Source of the DNA: Cryptomeria japonica
Lineage: Eukaryota; Streptophyta; Pinopsida; Cupressales; Cupressaceae
NCBI RefSeq assembly: GCF_030272615.1
Contig: NW_026729146.1
Coordinates: 62,001-126,000, forward strand
DNA: 64,000 nt
Reading direction: 5' to 3'
Below the pieces are notes generated by a model. It did not search any database. It worked only from the letters and a program-made list of their open reading frames with translations, and was not told the origin of the DNA. The first letter of the stretch is position 1, and each line of letters begins with the position of its first letter. This document shows, piece by piece, positions 23,036-36,180 of this stretch. Both the position numbers and the translations under genes were made by a program.

Positions 23036-23590
23036 TGCTAACAACCTAGAAATAAATTACTGCATACAAAACCATCACATTTTTTAGACATGCATTTTTT
23101 AATGTTTAGAAAATTGGGAATTTTGACATATAGAAAATATAATTTATCTATAACCTGAATATTATTCTAAATGCTTTCTTTGGATAATATTTTTTTTTTT
23201 CCATTAATTCCAAATTTTTCTAATAGCCCAAAAATAAACCCTTTTTGTACAAAACCCTCATCATTTTCAACCAGTTCATCAAGTTACAGACAGATAAGTA
23301 ACAGACATGGCTTCTTGCAATAGTTTCAAAAATAATCCATTTAAAACAGAAAATGTTTGAGATTTCACTAACAACCCAAAAATACACCCCTCCATTCTAA
23401 ACCCATCGCGTTTTTCAAACTCCATCTATCAATGTTGAACCACTATAATTTTCAACCAGTTTTGTCAGTTATAGACTAAAAAGTGCTAACAAACGTGACT
23501 TTCTATAGAATTTTTTTAAATGACCCATTTAAAATAAAACAAAATGCCCCTTTCATAGCCTAAAAAATACCATTTGCACCTAAAATTTTA
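23036..23590. repeat. Diverged ~150-190 bp tandem repeats next to the L1 3' end (copy 1)
   Basis: Four related blocks start near 23036, 23216, 23368 and 23556. Each is a variant of CTAACAACCCAAAAATAMACC followed by ACAAAACC-type and TTTTCAACCAGTT-type sequence. Since the L1 reads leftward, the blocks sit where its 3' untranslated region would be. They may belong to the element or to the array into which it inserted. Confidence 0.5.
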
Positions 23591-26500
23591 AAAAAAGTTG
23601 AATTTTTTTTCAAAGTTGGAAAGAATAGATTTACCATCATTGATCTGACTTTTAATTGTCCATGAAGGGGGGGAGTTACCTAGAAGGGATTCAAAAATAG
23701 ATTTTGAATCTCCCTCTATCCAAACATTTTTGAAATTCTTTTTATGAGCTAGGTCAATAACTTGGTAAGCACAAATGGCTTCAGCTAAGTGGTTCAACTA
23801 AGAGCCCAAGGAGAGTGCCATAGCCAAAACAAAGTTGCCATTACCATCTGTTAAGACTCCCCCACACCCTGTTGGCCCCAGATTTCCCTTAGCCACCCTA
23901 TCAAAATTAACCATAATCCAACCCCTAGGAGGATGAATCCAGCTTACACCTTCCCAATTCTTTTTGGTAGGTTTTGAAATTATTGAGACATCATTTTTGA
24001 CACATGCCAGTCCCTAGCCATCTTAAGATCATAATTGGAGAAAACCATAGCCTCCTTATTTTCAATACTAGGGATAGTATTGAAATTTTCCACAATAAGC
24101 CTAACAATTTTCTCAAAAACAACATTCTCAAGCGTCTCTCTGTCTTTGAAAATTTTGTTGTTTCGCTCCTTCCAAACACCCCAAGCAACATAAGGAAGAA
24201 TAAAAGACCACAACCTGCAAATATATGGATTCAAAGAGGGAGGCATCCACTGAATAAAAATATCCTCTAAAGTGGTAGGAAATACCAAGGATACATTCCA
24301 AATAGAGAGAATTTTATTCCAGATAGAGGCCACAAAGGGGAAATGAATGAGCAAGTGATTCACTGTTTCTACATCTTCCTTGCACAGGTAGCATCTATTC
24401 AAAATTTAGAAACCACACTTGCAATGAATATCGACAGTGAGCACATTGTTCTACAAAAGAATCTAGAAAAAAATATTGACCTCTGTAGTCATGTGTTTAA
24501 ACCAAGATTTTACCCACAGAAGAGAAGGGGAAGGATAGAAGGACAACAAAGATACAGTCAAGGAGACTGAATAATTGTCATTAGAATTAGCCATCTAAAC
24601 TAAAAGATCTTACTCCTGATCTAGTCTCATATTGGTAGTCATCAGGGTTGATTGAATAGGTGTCAGATCCAGACTGATTTGACAAAGATCGACCCATTCT
24701 CGATTCTTACTATAATCTTTAACAAAAGTTCCAAAATAACCCTTGCACATATCAGCCCATCTAGTGAAATTTTCACAAGAGATTAAAGCCATTTTCATTA
24801 TTTATCTATCTTCCCAAAATTTAATCTAGTTCCCTTTTGTTATACTCCAACCAATTCCCAAATCAATAATTTTTCCGCCTCTTACCATATCATTCTAGAG
24901 AACCAAGCCTCGAGGAAAATTTGTTGAATTAAGGAAAGTCTTAAGAAAGGCAATATTAACCATATACTTGCTCCTTAAAATGCTATTCCATTCTCCATTA
25001 GAAAATAAGGTTCTCCAAAATTTCTTAGCAAGGAGATCTTTATTCATAGTTTTGATCCTTCTCAGTCCCAGTCCTCCCAAGTATTTGGGTCTGCAAATAG
25101 CTTCCCATCCAATAAGCGATATTCTTTTCCTTTCTTCCACCATAGACCAAAGAAAATATTTTTGGATCTTCTCAATCACATCTGCATACTTAGTAGGGAT
25201 CTTAAATAGGCTTAAAACATAGAGAGGAAGGTTCTGAAGAGTGGCTTTTAGAAGCTGGATTTTACCTGCTTGACTAAGAAGAGCACCTTTCCAACCCGCG
25301 GGCTTTTTAATGAACTTATCAATAAGAGAATTCCAAAAGGAGTTAGGGGGCTTTACACCCATGGGAAAGACAAGATAAACTGAGGGTAAAGAATCAATTT
25401 TGCATCCAAGAATTCTGGCAATTTTGTTCAGCCTTTGCTCAGGAGTGTTAATGGAAAAAAGAGAACTCTTTTCTCTATTCACCATCTGACCTGAAGTCGC
25501 TTCATAATCACTGAGAGCATTTTTAAAGTTATTTGCTTCAGTCATAGTTGACCTCCCCATCAGAATAGTATCATCCCAAAAATATTGATGAGAGCAAAAA
25601 AAATTGCTAGAGGAGGGCCTTAGGCCCATGAGAGAGCCCTGATCAATCTTTTTTTTCAAATTTCTGCCTAGGCATTCCACCATTTTGTGAAGAGAATAGG
25701 GGATATGGGATCTCCCTGCCTTAGCCCTTTAGAGTTCTTGAAAAAATGTGAGGGATCCATTCACTATAATAGCAATGGATGTAGTAGATATAAGTTTCTC
25801 CACCAGCTGAAGAGCTCTAATACTGAAACTGAATGCCTTCATGATTTTAAGAAAGAAATTCTAGTCAACTCTATCACAATATTTAGAAATATCTAACTTG
25901 GAAAGGAAACCTTCTGTCTTAGATTCCACAAGAGAATGGAAATTCTCATGGACAATTATTATAGAGTCCAAAATCTACCTACCCGAAATAAAACCATTCT
26001 ACTGGGGGGAGATCAAGGAAGGCACATTCTCGAAGTCAAAACCTTCGAAATGATTTTGTAGAAGGAATTGCAAAGAATAATAGGCCTAAACACTTTGAAG
26101 TCCGCGGTCCCAGAGCATTTGGAAATAATGGCCAAAAAAGTGGCATTCAATTCCTTGAGAAGGCTCCTTGAGCCATAAAATTCTTTAACAACATTTACAA
26201 TATCCTCAACAACAATATCCCAAAAAGCTAAAAAAAGAACATTGGAAACCCATCAGGAACTAGGGCCTGGTTACCTTCAAACAAAAAGACAACTTTATTA
26301 ACTTCTTCCCTGGAAGAAATAGCAGTAAGCATCTTGTTATCTTCTTCCCTAATAAGTTTAGGGATGACATCTGAAAGGGCGTCCTGCATATCATGATTCA
26401 CTCTCTCATTCATGGAGAGAAGATTAATAAAAATGAGAAAATAGCTTGTCTTCTTATATCTTCATATTTTTGATAGCGGTTACCATTATGCTCAATAGAG

Positions 26501-27568
26501 TAAATTCTATTAGCAACTCTATGTTTAAGAGAAGTCATATGAAAATACTTGGTGTTTTTATCCTCAACAAAAATTCAAATATCCCTCGATCTCTGCTTCT
26601 AGAATTCTTTCTCCTTAGAGATAATATCATGCATCTTGATAAGAAGATCATTCTCTTTCAATTTTTTATCCCCTATATATCCTTCCAGCTGGATTTTTTC
26701 TTAAATAATTTTAAGTTCAAATTGTAGCTCAGATTTAATGCCAAAGATATTACCAAAGATTTCTTTGTTCCATCTTCTCACCTTATTTTTTACTTCCCTC
26801 AACTTTTTTGCAACTCTAAACATAGTCATCCAAGGGACCAAGACACACCACCATTTTTTAACTTCCTCTTTGATTTGGGGACACGGGAATACCACATTTT
26901 TTCAAATCTAAATGGGAAGTTCCTTCTAGCCAAAATGGGCTCTGCCATGAAGCTAATAGGAAAATGATCTGAACCCACTCTAGAGAGGGCCTTCAAGGAG
27001 TAGAAATAATTTAAGAACCATTGATCTGAAACTAAAGCTCTGTCCAATCTATCTTGGATTAAATCTTTACCGATTCTCCGATTAGACCAAGTATAGTGAG
27101 CACCCTACAACTCTAAATCAAAAAGAGCCTAACCGTTGATAAAGTCCATAAGATTCATTCTGCTCTCTAAGTTAACCTAGGATCCACCAAATGTTTCCTG
27201 TTCCTAGAGGAGAGAATTGCAATCTCCTATGATAACCCCGGTTTCATTAGTAATTTTTTATTGACAGACAGTGAGCTCATGGTAAAAAAAATATCTGGCC
27301 CTTCTCCCATTTGGAGCATAAATGTTAGACTGGATCCAACTAAGATTGTCTCTTATATGAGTAAAAGGTAACAATACCTCTAGAAGCACCCTTTGAGCTA
27401 TTACCATGCACCCCACATAACATACATTTTTATTTTCTCAACTCTCTTTAGGCATCTTTAATTCTTGAACAAGTAATATATCCGGTTTGTGATCCCTAAC
27501 AAAATTGTGCAGAACATCCTGCTTATGGAGGCTATTCAACCCCCTTATATTCCAAGATGATATTCATG
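23588..27568 (-). pseudogene. L1 ORF2 (endonuclease, RT, zf-RVT, RNase H), copy 1
   Basis: The endonuclease spans about 27560-26830, with SWNIRGLN, LVQELKM (catalytic Glu), NIYAPNG, GDCN (GDFN in active relatives), HYTWSNRR, LDRALVSDQWF and SDHFPISF. The RT spans about 26410-24900, with SKLDISKYCDRVD, GLRQGDPISPILF and FWDDTIL (FADD in most LINEs, both aspartates kept). After it come PAGWKGALLSQAGKIQLLKA and LGGLGLRRIKTMNKDL. The zf-RVT at 24402-23980 begins CYLCKEDVETVNHLLIHFPF. The RNase H piece at 23797-23588 has HLAEAICAYQVIDLA and VWIEGDSKSIFESLL but lacks its C-terminal half. Stops occur in the endonuclease and around 25680-26230, so no enzyme can be made. Confidence 0.88.
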
Positions 27569-27569
27569 T

Positions 27570-29254
27570 TTTACCCGAATATTGAAACTTACAAATCTCG
27601 GGTATGATTTTGTGAACACCATATTCTTTGTCCTGAAAGCTTCCATGCTCCTTGTACCATCTTGCTGATTTTCTTCCTTGACCACTTTTTGTTCCCCCAT
27701 AGTTTGCCTTGACCCTATTTCTAGTGGCAACCCCATACGAGATGCTCTGCTTTTTATTCTTCTTTTTTCCTTTCCTTTTTTGAGATATAAATTCTTCTTT
27801 ATCTATATCTTCTTGGCTTGCATTCTCTCTTCCCGAATCCCATTCTCTATCAGAAAGGTCCTTTTGAGATGACGGAAGGGTATCCATTCTTCCATTATAA
27901 TTTTGAATATGTTCTCTATTGAATCCTTCTGATTCTTGCTTGAATCCCCATAGGTGTCTTTAACAAATTCCTATGAACCCTCTAGATCCTGACTTGGTAT
28001 AGAGTCTTGGATAGATAGGCCTTTTCCTTTAGTTTCCAATGGCTTTTTAGGAATGTTCAAAACCACATCTAGGTCGACTCCGTTCATCGAAACAAAAGAC
28101 CCTTGACTCAAAATAGAATCCAAACCAGCCACATCTACCACTTTCTCAATAGAGTTGACATCTGGATTTTTTATAGCTGGTGCTTGAGACCCCAAGAAAC
28201 AATGTGTTTAGAGGTAGGTTCGTGAGCCTCAGAATTCTTTCTGGCATTTTCTTCAGACTGAGAACCTTTATCCTCATTCCCGGCCCCTCTAGACTTCAAC
28301 CTCTAGGTTTTCTTTACTTTAGGTTGAGGTATCTCTTTCTCCTTGCTTTCTTTAAGAGGACATTTCTTAGCCCAATGCCCTGATTTCTTGCATATGAAGC
28401 AAGCAAAAGCGATCAATTTAAACTCAGTAGCCTGTGCCCAGTAACCCAACTTTGACTGTATTTCAATAGCAGATGGGAGATCAATATTTTGGGACATACC
28501 CGATCAAATTCAGGCAAAAACAAGCCTTTTCTTTTCCGCAGTCACAGGATCTATGGAGAGAAGTTCTCCAAAATAATTTTTCGGTCCATAAAAGACATCA
28601 TCATTCTAGTATTCCAAAGGAAGGCCATGAAGCCTAACCCAAATTGGGGTTTTTTCAAAAATTAAGTCATAAAGGTCTAGATTTGTGATCCATTTCTTAA
28701 GAGCCAAGGAAGACTTACCAATGACCCAAGGACCTCCACTCCTCACTGCCATGATATCCTCCGTGTAGGAGAAATCAAAGGCAAAATAACCCTTGGGGAG
28801 AGCAGAGACAACAACTTGTGCCTTCAATCTCCATTCCTTTTTGACAAAATCCCTAACAATTTTAATGTTTGGCCTTGGGCCCATAAATTTTCCAACTAGC
28901 ATCCTATCCATACGAGAAATGTTGTGATCAATAACCTGATCAGGAATAGAGATAGAAAACTTACCCTTTGTTGGGTCAGATATTATTGACTAGAGAGAAA
29001 ACAAATTTACCACTAGGCTTTACTCCAAACAGAGAAGACCATGGCTTTTGGATGACAACCTCACCTCCAGTCGCACCCACTTTATGAACGCCCCTACCTG
29101 TCTCCTTTTCCTTAGAAGTCCCTCCAAGACCATCATTATCTTTGGGACCAGGGGAAGACTTCTGATTAGTCTTTTCTTCAACATTCCCATTGTGATTCTC
29201 CTAGTGAATCTTGCCATCAGGCAATGCTCCCTTACCCCCCAAGTCCACCTAAAT
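27570..29254 (-). pseudogene. L1 ORF1 (DUF4283, CCHC zinc knuckle), copy 1
   Basis: The upstream part (about 29230-28950) reads NQKSSPGPKDNDGLGGTSKE and KPWSSLFGVKPSGKFVFSLV. DUF4283 follows at 28911-28500, with MDRMLVGKFMGPRPNIKIV, GYFAFDFSYTEDIMAVRSGG, PIWVRLHGLPLEY, and then FGELLSIDPVTAEKKRLVFA across two stops. A complete CCHC knuckle lies at about 28420-28365 (CFICKKSGHWAKKC). The C-terminal linker to 27570 is Lys- and Ser-rich (KRKGKKKNKKQS). The protein would coat element RNA in its ribonucleoprotein. Several stops inactivate it. The N-terminal part present in copy 2 beyond 37866 is missing here. Confidence 0.85.
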
Positions 29255-30128
29255 TTGGATTTTATTCTGCCCTGGATCTTGGTAGAAGATTTGATGATGG
29301 GTTGTTCTCTTGGGTCCAACCCTGTTTTTGCCTATAAGATCTCTTGGCTTGCCTTCTCTCTACAACTTGGGTTCTCTTTAGTTTGCCTTATTGAGGTGGC
29401 CCTTCCTTCTCTATTGGCGGAGATGGATGGTTTTGGACTTAACCTCCCTCCTATTGAGGTGGAGTTGGGTGTTGTAGTACATCCTGGGTATTTCTATCCT
29501 ATAGAGGTGGATAGATGCTTTTTTGTTGGAGGTTCGGTTTTCAGATGCTTCGAGGGTGCTGGCATTAGATATGTGGGTTTGGGAGCCACCTCAAAACCCA
29601 TTTCTAATGTTAGGGGTGCCTTTCAAAACCCCCATGTTATGGTTTAGTTTTTGGTGGTTTTGGGAGCCATTGTAAAACCCAATCCGAAGGTTAGGGGAGC
29701 CTTTCAAAACCCTCATGCTTATCTTTGGCTGGATGTTGACAGTTTTGAAGGGCCGAACTTAGTTTGTCATTGTTTTTGGTTAAGGATACGGCTAGCCTTA
29801 TGCTGCCTAATTTTTCTGAATATGGGTAGCAAATTTGAGAAAATCCCTGATGCTTGGATGTGGGAGTCTATCCACTTCATCTAGTGTTCTAGGCTATGAT
29901 GCCTGCAGGTTTGGTGTTGGATTTTCTTTGTTTGTGGTAGTGCTGGATTTTGGCTGGTACTAGCCAATTTTGTTGATTTAGTCTACTAATTTTAGTTGCC
30001 TATCTTTCTAGCAGAAGTTTCTTTGTAGGTTCGAGATCCTAGCAAAATTTGAGGGTTTTGGGTCCCTTTAAAACCTGGTGTATGGGGTTTCGGGTTCTCT
30101 CAAAACCTGTTTTCCCTTAATAAAAAAC
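29255..30128 (+). mobile_element. 3' part of the ORF2-less element, duplicated
   Basis: This repeats 20646-21519, including the paired GGTTTTGGGAGCC hairpin motifs and the CCCTTAATAAAAAAC end. Its 5' part is missing because the duplication junction falls at 29254, where it abuts the cut ORF1 of the preceding L1. At 29729, 29903 and 29921 it shares the bases seen in the third copy (63619, 63793, 63811) and not those of copy 1. Confidence 0.85.
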
Positions 30129-31646
30129 ATAAAGAAGATGGACAAGGCATCATATGAACAAAAAACTTGGTTTGTGTAGGTTGCAATACATGTGTTTTTC
30201 AATCTTGAGGCTTCTATTAATATTCAATGTTACAAAAGATAGTACAAGTATTAAACATCAATGCCCACATATACTCTTATAGTAGGCAAGAAAAAGTCTT
30301 TTAATATCCAAAGGAGTGATGTAAAATGAATAGAACAAAGACTTCATAGGAAGAATGAAAATGGTATGTGTAGGTTGAAAAACACAGTGTATATTGATAG
30401 GACTTGTGTGAACTTGGTTACCAGTGGAAAACACAAGATGCATTGCAATATTTCTATCTATCATGTCAAATAAAGGTTTCTAAGGGTGGAAATCATAAGA
30501 TGTATTATGAAAATCCTACCTATCATGTCAAATAAAGGAGGGCAGTTATATGGATGTCTAAGGTGAGTACACTAGAATACGTAGGTACCTCTATATAGAG
30601 GGCATCATTGCATTCTACCTAGAGGATACTTTTTGAACCTTGTCCCTATCTTGTGGGTCACCTCAACCATGCTTCTTTGCAAATACAGAGAAAGTGTGTT
30701 CTAGTCACCTCAAGAGTTAAGTTGGGCCATTTTAATAAATATTGTTGGCTAGATTCATATTCTACAGCTTGGTTTAACAATGTAAGGAAGAAAAAAAAGT
30801 AGGTATTTTCTACAACATTGTCATGTTTCATCTTTAAAAGAATATTGCACATAGATTTTATTCCCAAATTTCCATCCTACTATATATTACTTCTTAGTCT
30901 ACATCAACCATTACAAACCATTACTCAATTATTTTTTCTCTTATATTTTTTCTCATAGAATTCTTTTATGTACAAGATATTGTTGGTTCAGTGCCTTTTT
31001 TTATGTACATCGCAACTTGCACTACAACAAATCATTATCTAGTCTAATTTGATCAAGTACACTCACTCAAAGATGGTTGGTGAAAGTCATTTTCTCCTTT
31101 TCCTTGGGGTTATTACTAAACCTTTTAAATCACTTCTACTTTGTTTTCTAAACAAACATCAATTAAAAATTTAGATGATTATATAATACTCTATTTTTAA
31201 TAGATCGCAATTTCAATTGCCTTTCAAGGATAAATTTTCTTTGCATTAGGTAGATTCCAAAGTTTAAAACAACCAAGGAGTAAGATAATGTCAATACCAC
31301 ATGTGTGTGGAGATAATTTCATAGTGGACTGGGTTAACAAATTCTAATATGAAAATATATAGTTATATAACAACATATGAACCCACGAGTGGATCAAAAA
31401 ATTATGATGTGAACATGTAGAGCTATACAACCACATACTTTTATGCTAGGAATTATCATATCCTAGTTCTAATCTAACTATGTTTTATGGATCTATTCTA
31501 TTCTCTTTTAAGCAAAAATGTAAATGTGAAAATGTTGGTCTACATACTTCAATATAACCTACATATTTGTACATTTTTTCAGTTAATTAAATGTTACCAT
31601 TCTCAATCCATATTTATTATTTTTGAGGTTCCATTCATTGCAAATT

Positions 31647-32201
31647 TGCTAACAACCTAGAAATAAATTACTGCATACAAAACCATCACATTTTTTAGAC
31701 ATGCATTTTTTAATGTTTAGAAAATTGGGAATTTTGACATATAGAAAATATAATTTATCTATAACCTGAATATTATTCTAAATGCTTTCTTTGGATAATA
31801 TTTTTTTTTTTCCATTAATTCCAAATTTTTCTAATAGCCCAAAAATAAACCCTTTTTGTACAAAACCCTCATCATTTTCAACCAGTTCATCAAGTTACAG
31901 ACAGATAAGTAACAGACATGGCTTCTTGCAATAGTTTCAAAAATAATCCATTTAAAACAGAAAATGTTTGAGATTTCACTAACAACCCAAAAATACACCC
32001 CTCCATTCTAAACCCATCGCGTTTTTCAAACTCCATCTATCAATGTTGAACCACTATAATTTTCAACCAGTTTTGTCAGTTATAGACTAAAAAGTGCTAA
32101 CAAACGTGACTTTCTATAGAATTTTTTTAAATGACCCATTTAAAATAAAACAAAATGCCCCTTTCATAGCCTAAAAAATACCATTTGCACCTAAAATTTT
32201 A
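31647..32201. repeat. Diverged ~150-190 bp tandem repeats next to the L1 3' end (copy 2)
   Basis: Counterpart of 23036-23590, with blocks near 31647, 31827, 31979 and 32167. It is nearly unchanged from copy 1. Confidence 0.5.
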
Positions 32202-35200
32202 AAAAAAGTTGAATTTTTTTTCAAAGTTGGAAAGAATGGATTTACCATCATTGATCTGACTTTTAATTGTCCATGAAGGGGGGGAGTTACCTAGAAGGGA
32301 TTCAAAAATAGATTTTGAATCTCCCTCTATCCAAACATTTTTGAAATTCTTTTTATGAGCTAGGTCAATAACTTGGTAAGCACAAATGGCTTCAGCTAAG
32401 TGGTTCAACTAAGAGCCCAAGGAGAGTGCCATAGCCAAAACAAAGTTGCCATTACCATCTGTTAAGACTCCCCCACACCCTGTTGGCCCCAGATTTCCCT
32501 TAGCCACCCTATCAAAATTAACCATAATCCAACCCCTAGGAGGATGAATCCAGCTTACACCTTCCCAATTCTTTTTGGTAGGTTTTGAAATTATTGAGAC
32601 ATCATTTTTGACACATGCCAGTCCCTAGCCATCTTAAGATCATAATTGGAGAAAACCATAGCCTCCTTATTTTCAATACTAGGGATAGTATTGAAATTTT
32701 CCACAATAAGCCTAACAATTTTCTCAAAAACAACATTCTCAAGCGTCTCTCTGTCTTTGAAAATTTTGTTGTTTCGCTCCTTCCAAACACCCCAAGCAAC
32801 ATAAGGAAGAATAAAAGACCACAACCTGCAAATATATGGATTCAAAGAGGGAGGCATCCACTGAATAAAAATATCCTCTAAAGTGGTAGGAAATACCAAG
32901 GATACATTCCAAATAGAGAGAATTTTATTCCAGATAGAGGCCACAAAGGGGAAATGAATGAGCAAGTGATTCACTGTTTCTACATCTTCCTTGCACAGGT
33001 AGCATCTATTCAAAATTTAGAAACCACACTTGCAATGAATATCGACAGTGAGCACATTGTTCTACAAAAGAATCTAGAAAAAAATATCGACCTCTGTAGT
33101 CATGTGTTTAAACCAAGATTTTACCCACAGAAGAGAAGGGGAAGGATAGAAGGACAACAAAGATACAGTCAAGGAGACTGAATAATTATCATTAGAATTA
33201 GCCATCTAAACTAAAAGATCTTACTCCTGATCTAGTCTCATATTGGTAGTCATCAGGGTTGATTGAATAGGTGTCAGATCCAGACTGATTTGACAAAGAT
33301 CGACCCATTCTCGATTCCTACTATAATCTTTAACAAAAGTTCCAAAATAACCCTTGCACATATCAGCCCATCTAGTGAAATTTTCACAAGAGATTAAAGC
33401 CATTTTCATTATTTATCTATCTTCCCAAAATTTAATCTAGTTCCCTTTTGTTATACTCCAACCAATTCCCAAATCAATAATTTTTCCGCCTCTTACCATA
33501 TCATTCTAGAGAACCAAGCCTCGAGGAAAATTTGTTGAATTAAGGAAAGTCTTAAGAAAGGCAATATTAACCATATACTTGCTCCTTAAAATGCTATTCC
33601 ATTCTCCATTAGAAAATAAGGTTCTCCAAAATTTCTTAGCAAGGAGATCTTTATTCATAGTTTTGATCCTTCTCAGTCCCAGTCCTCCCAAGTATTTGGG
33701 TCTGCAAATAGCTTCCCATCCAATAAGCGATATTCTTTTCCTTTCTTCCACCATAGACCAAAGAAAATATTTTTGGATCTTCTCAATCACATCTGCATAC
33801 TTAGTAGGGATCTTAAATAGGCTTAAAACATAGAGAGGAAGGTTCTGAAGAGTGGCTTTTAGAAGCTGGATTTTACCTGCTTGACTAAGAAGAGCACCTT
33901 TCCAACCCGCGGGCTTTTTAATGAACTTATCAATAAGAGAATTCCAAAAGGAGTTAGGGGGCTTTACACCCATGGGAAAGACAAGATAAACTGAGGGTAA
34001 AGAATCAATTTTGCATCCAAGAATTCTGGCAATTTTGTTCAGCCTTTGCTCAGGAGTGTTAATGGAAAAAAGAGAACTCTTTTCTCTATTCACCATCTGA
34101 CCTGAAGTCGCTTCATAATCACTGAGAGCATTTTTAAAGTTATTTGCTTCAGTCATAGTTGACCTCCCCATCAGAATAGTATCATCCCAAAAATATTGAT
34201 GAGAGCAAAAAAAATTGCTAGAGGAGGGCCTTAGGCCCATGAGAGAGCCCTGATCAATCTTTTTTTTCAAATTTCTGCCTAGGCATTCCACCATTTTGTG
34301 AAGAGAATAGGGGATATGGGATCTCCCTGCCTTAGCCCTTTAGATTTCTTGAAAAAATGTGAGGGATCCATTCACTATAATAGCAATGGATGTAGTAGAT
34401 ATAAGTTTCTCCACCAGCTGAAGAGCTCTAATACTGAAACTGAATACCTTCATGATTTTAAGAAAGAAATTCTAGTCAACTCTATCACAATATTTAGAAA
34501 TATCTAACTTGGAAAGGAAACCTTCTATCTTAGATTCCACAAGAGAATGGAAATTCTCATGGACAATTATTATAGAGTCCAAAATCTACCTACCCGAAAT
34601 AAAACCATTCTACTGGGGGGAGATCAAGGAAGGCACATTCTCGAAGTCAAAACCTTCGAAATGATTTTGTAGAAGGAATTGCAAAGAATAATAGGCCTAA
34701 ACACTTTGAAGTCCGCGGTCCCAGAGCATTTGGAAATAATGGCCAAAAAAGTGGCATTCAATTCCTTGAGAAGGCTCCTTGAGCCATAAAATTCTTTAAC
34801 AACATTTACAATATCCTCAACAACAATATCCCAAAAAGCTAAAAAAAGAACATTGGAAACCCATCAGGAACTAGGGCCTGGTTACCTTCAAACAAAAAGA
34901 CAACTTTATTAACTTCTTCCCTGGAAGAAATAGCAGTAAGCATCTTGTTATCTTCTTCCCTAATAAGTTTAGGGATGACATCTGAAAGGGCGTCCTGCAT
35001 ATCATGATTCACTCTCTCATTCATGGAGAGAAGATTAATAAAAATGAGAAAATAGCTTGTCTTCTTATATCTTCATATTTTTGATAGCGGTTACCATTAT
35101 GCTCAATAGAGTAAATTCTATTAGCAACTCTATGTTTAAGAGAAGTCATATGAAAATACTTGGTGTTTTTATCCTCAACAAAAATTCAAATATCCCTCGA

Positions 35201-36179
35201 TCTCTGCTTCTAGAATTCTTTCTCCTTAGAGATAATATCATGCATCTTGATAAGAAGATCATTCTCTTTCAATTTTTTATCCCCTATATATCCTTCCAGC
35301 TAGATTTTTTCTTAAATAATTTTAAGTTCAAATTGTAGCTCAGATTTAATGCCAAAGATATTACCAAAGATTTCTTTGTTCCATCTTCTCACCTTATTTT
35401 TTACTTCCCTCAACTTTTTCGCAACTCTAAACATAGTCATCCAAGGGACCAAGACACACCACCATTTTTTAACTTCCTCTTTGATTTGGGGACACGGGAA
35501 TACCACATTTTTTCAAATCTAAATGGGAAGTTCCTTCTAGCCAAAATGGGCTCTGCCATGAAGCTAATAGGAAAATGATCTGAACCCACTCTAGAGAGGG
35601 CCTTCAAGGAGTAGAAATAATTTAAGAACCATTGATCTGAAACTAAAGCTCTGTCCAATCTATCTTGGATTAAATCTTTACCGATTCTCCGATTAGACCA
35701 AGTATAGTGAGCACCCTACAACTCTAAATCAAAAAGAGCCTAACCGTTGATAAAGTCCATAAGATTCATTCTGCTCTCTAAGTTAACCTAGGATCCACCA
35801 AATGTTTCCTGTTCCTAGAGGAGAGAATTGCAATCTCCTATGATAACCCCGGTTTCATTAGTAATTTTTTATTGACAGACAGTGAGCTCATGGTAAAAAA
35901 AATATCTGGCCCTTCTCCCATTTGGAGCATAAATGTTAGACTGGATCCAACTAAGATTGTCTCTTATATGAGTAAAAGGTAACAATACCTCTAGAAGCAC
36001 CCTTTGAGCTATTACCATGCACCCCACATAACATACATTTTTATTTTCTCAACTCTCTTTAGGCATCTTTAATTCTTGAACAAGTAATATATCCGGTTTG
36101 TGATCCCTAACAAAATTGTGCAGAACATCCTGCTTATGGAGGCTATTCAACCCCCTTATATTCCAAGATGATATTCATG
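32199..36179 (-). pseudogene. L1 ORF2 (endonuclease, RT, zf-RVT, RNase H), copy 2
   Basis: The domains lie 8611 bases from those of copy 1: endonuclease about 36171-35441, RT about 35021-33506 with FWDDTIL near 34180, zf-RVT 33013-32591 and RNase H piece 32408-32199. The stops are shared with copy 1, so ORF2 was already dead before the tandem duplication. Among the few changes, the residue encoded near 33316 is Arg here and Lys in copy 1. Confidence 0.88.
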
Positions 36180-36180
36180 T

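Larger units (their letters stand above)
20645..29254 (+). repeat. Inner tandem duplication, copy 1 (8.6 kb)
   Basis: This matches 29255-37865 head to tail (offset 8609, then 8611 after a 2-base indel near 21800). I noticed about 20 substitutions, nearly all transitions. The left breakpoint lies in the 3' half of the ORF2-less element. The right breakpoint lies in ORF1 of the minus-strand L1. The junction CCTAAAT/TTGG shows at most one shared base. Confidence 0.97.
23588..29254 (-). mobile_element. L1-type LINE, decayed, copy 1 (5' end cut by the duplication junction)
   Basis: Element order on the minus strand is ORF1 (DUF4283, CCHC knuckle, basic linker), APE-type endonuclease, reverse transcriptase, zf-RVT and a partial RNase H. 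This is the standard plant L1 plan. Several stops interrupt both ORFs. The first part of ORF1 is missing because the inner duplication junction at 29254 replaces it with the ORF2-less element. I could not find a poly(A) end or target-site duplication. Confidence 0.88.

Noticed and set aside
24004-25222. Plus-strand frames of 75-88 residues over the L1
   Set aside because: Antisense of zf-RVT and RT coding sequence, repeated identically at 32615-33833.
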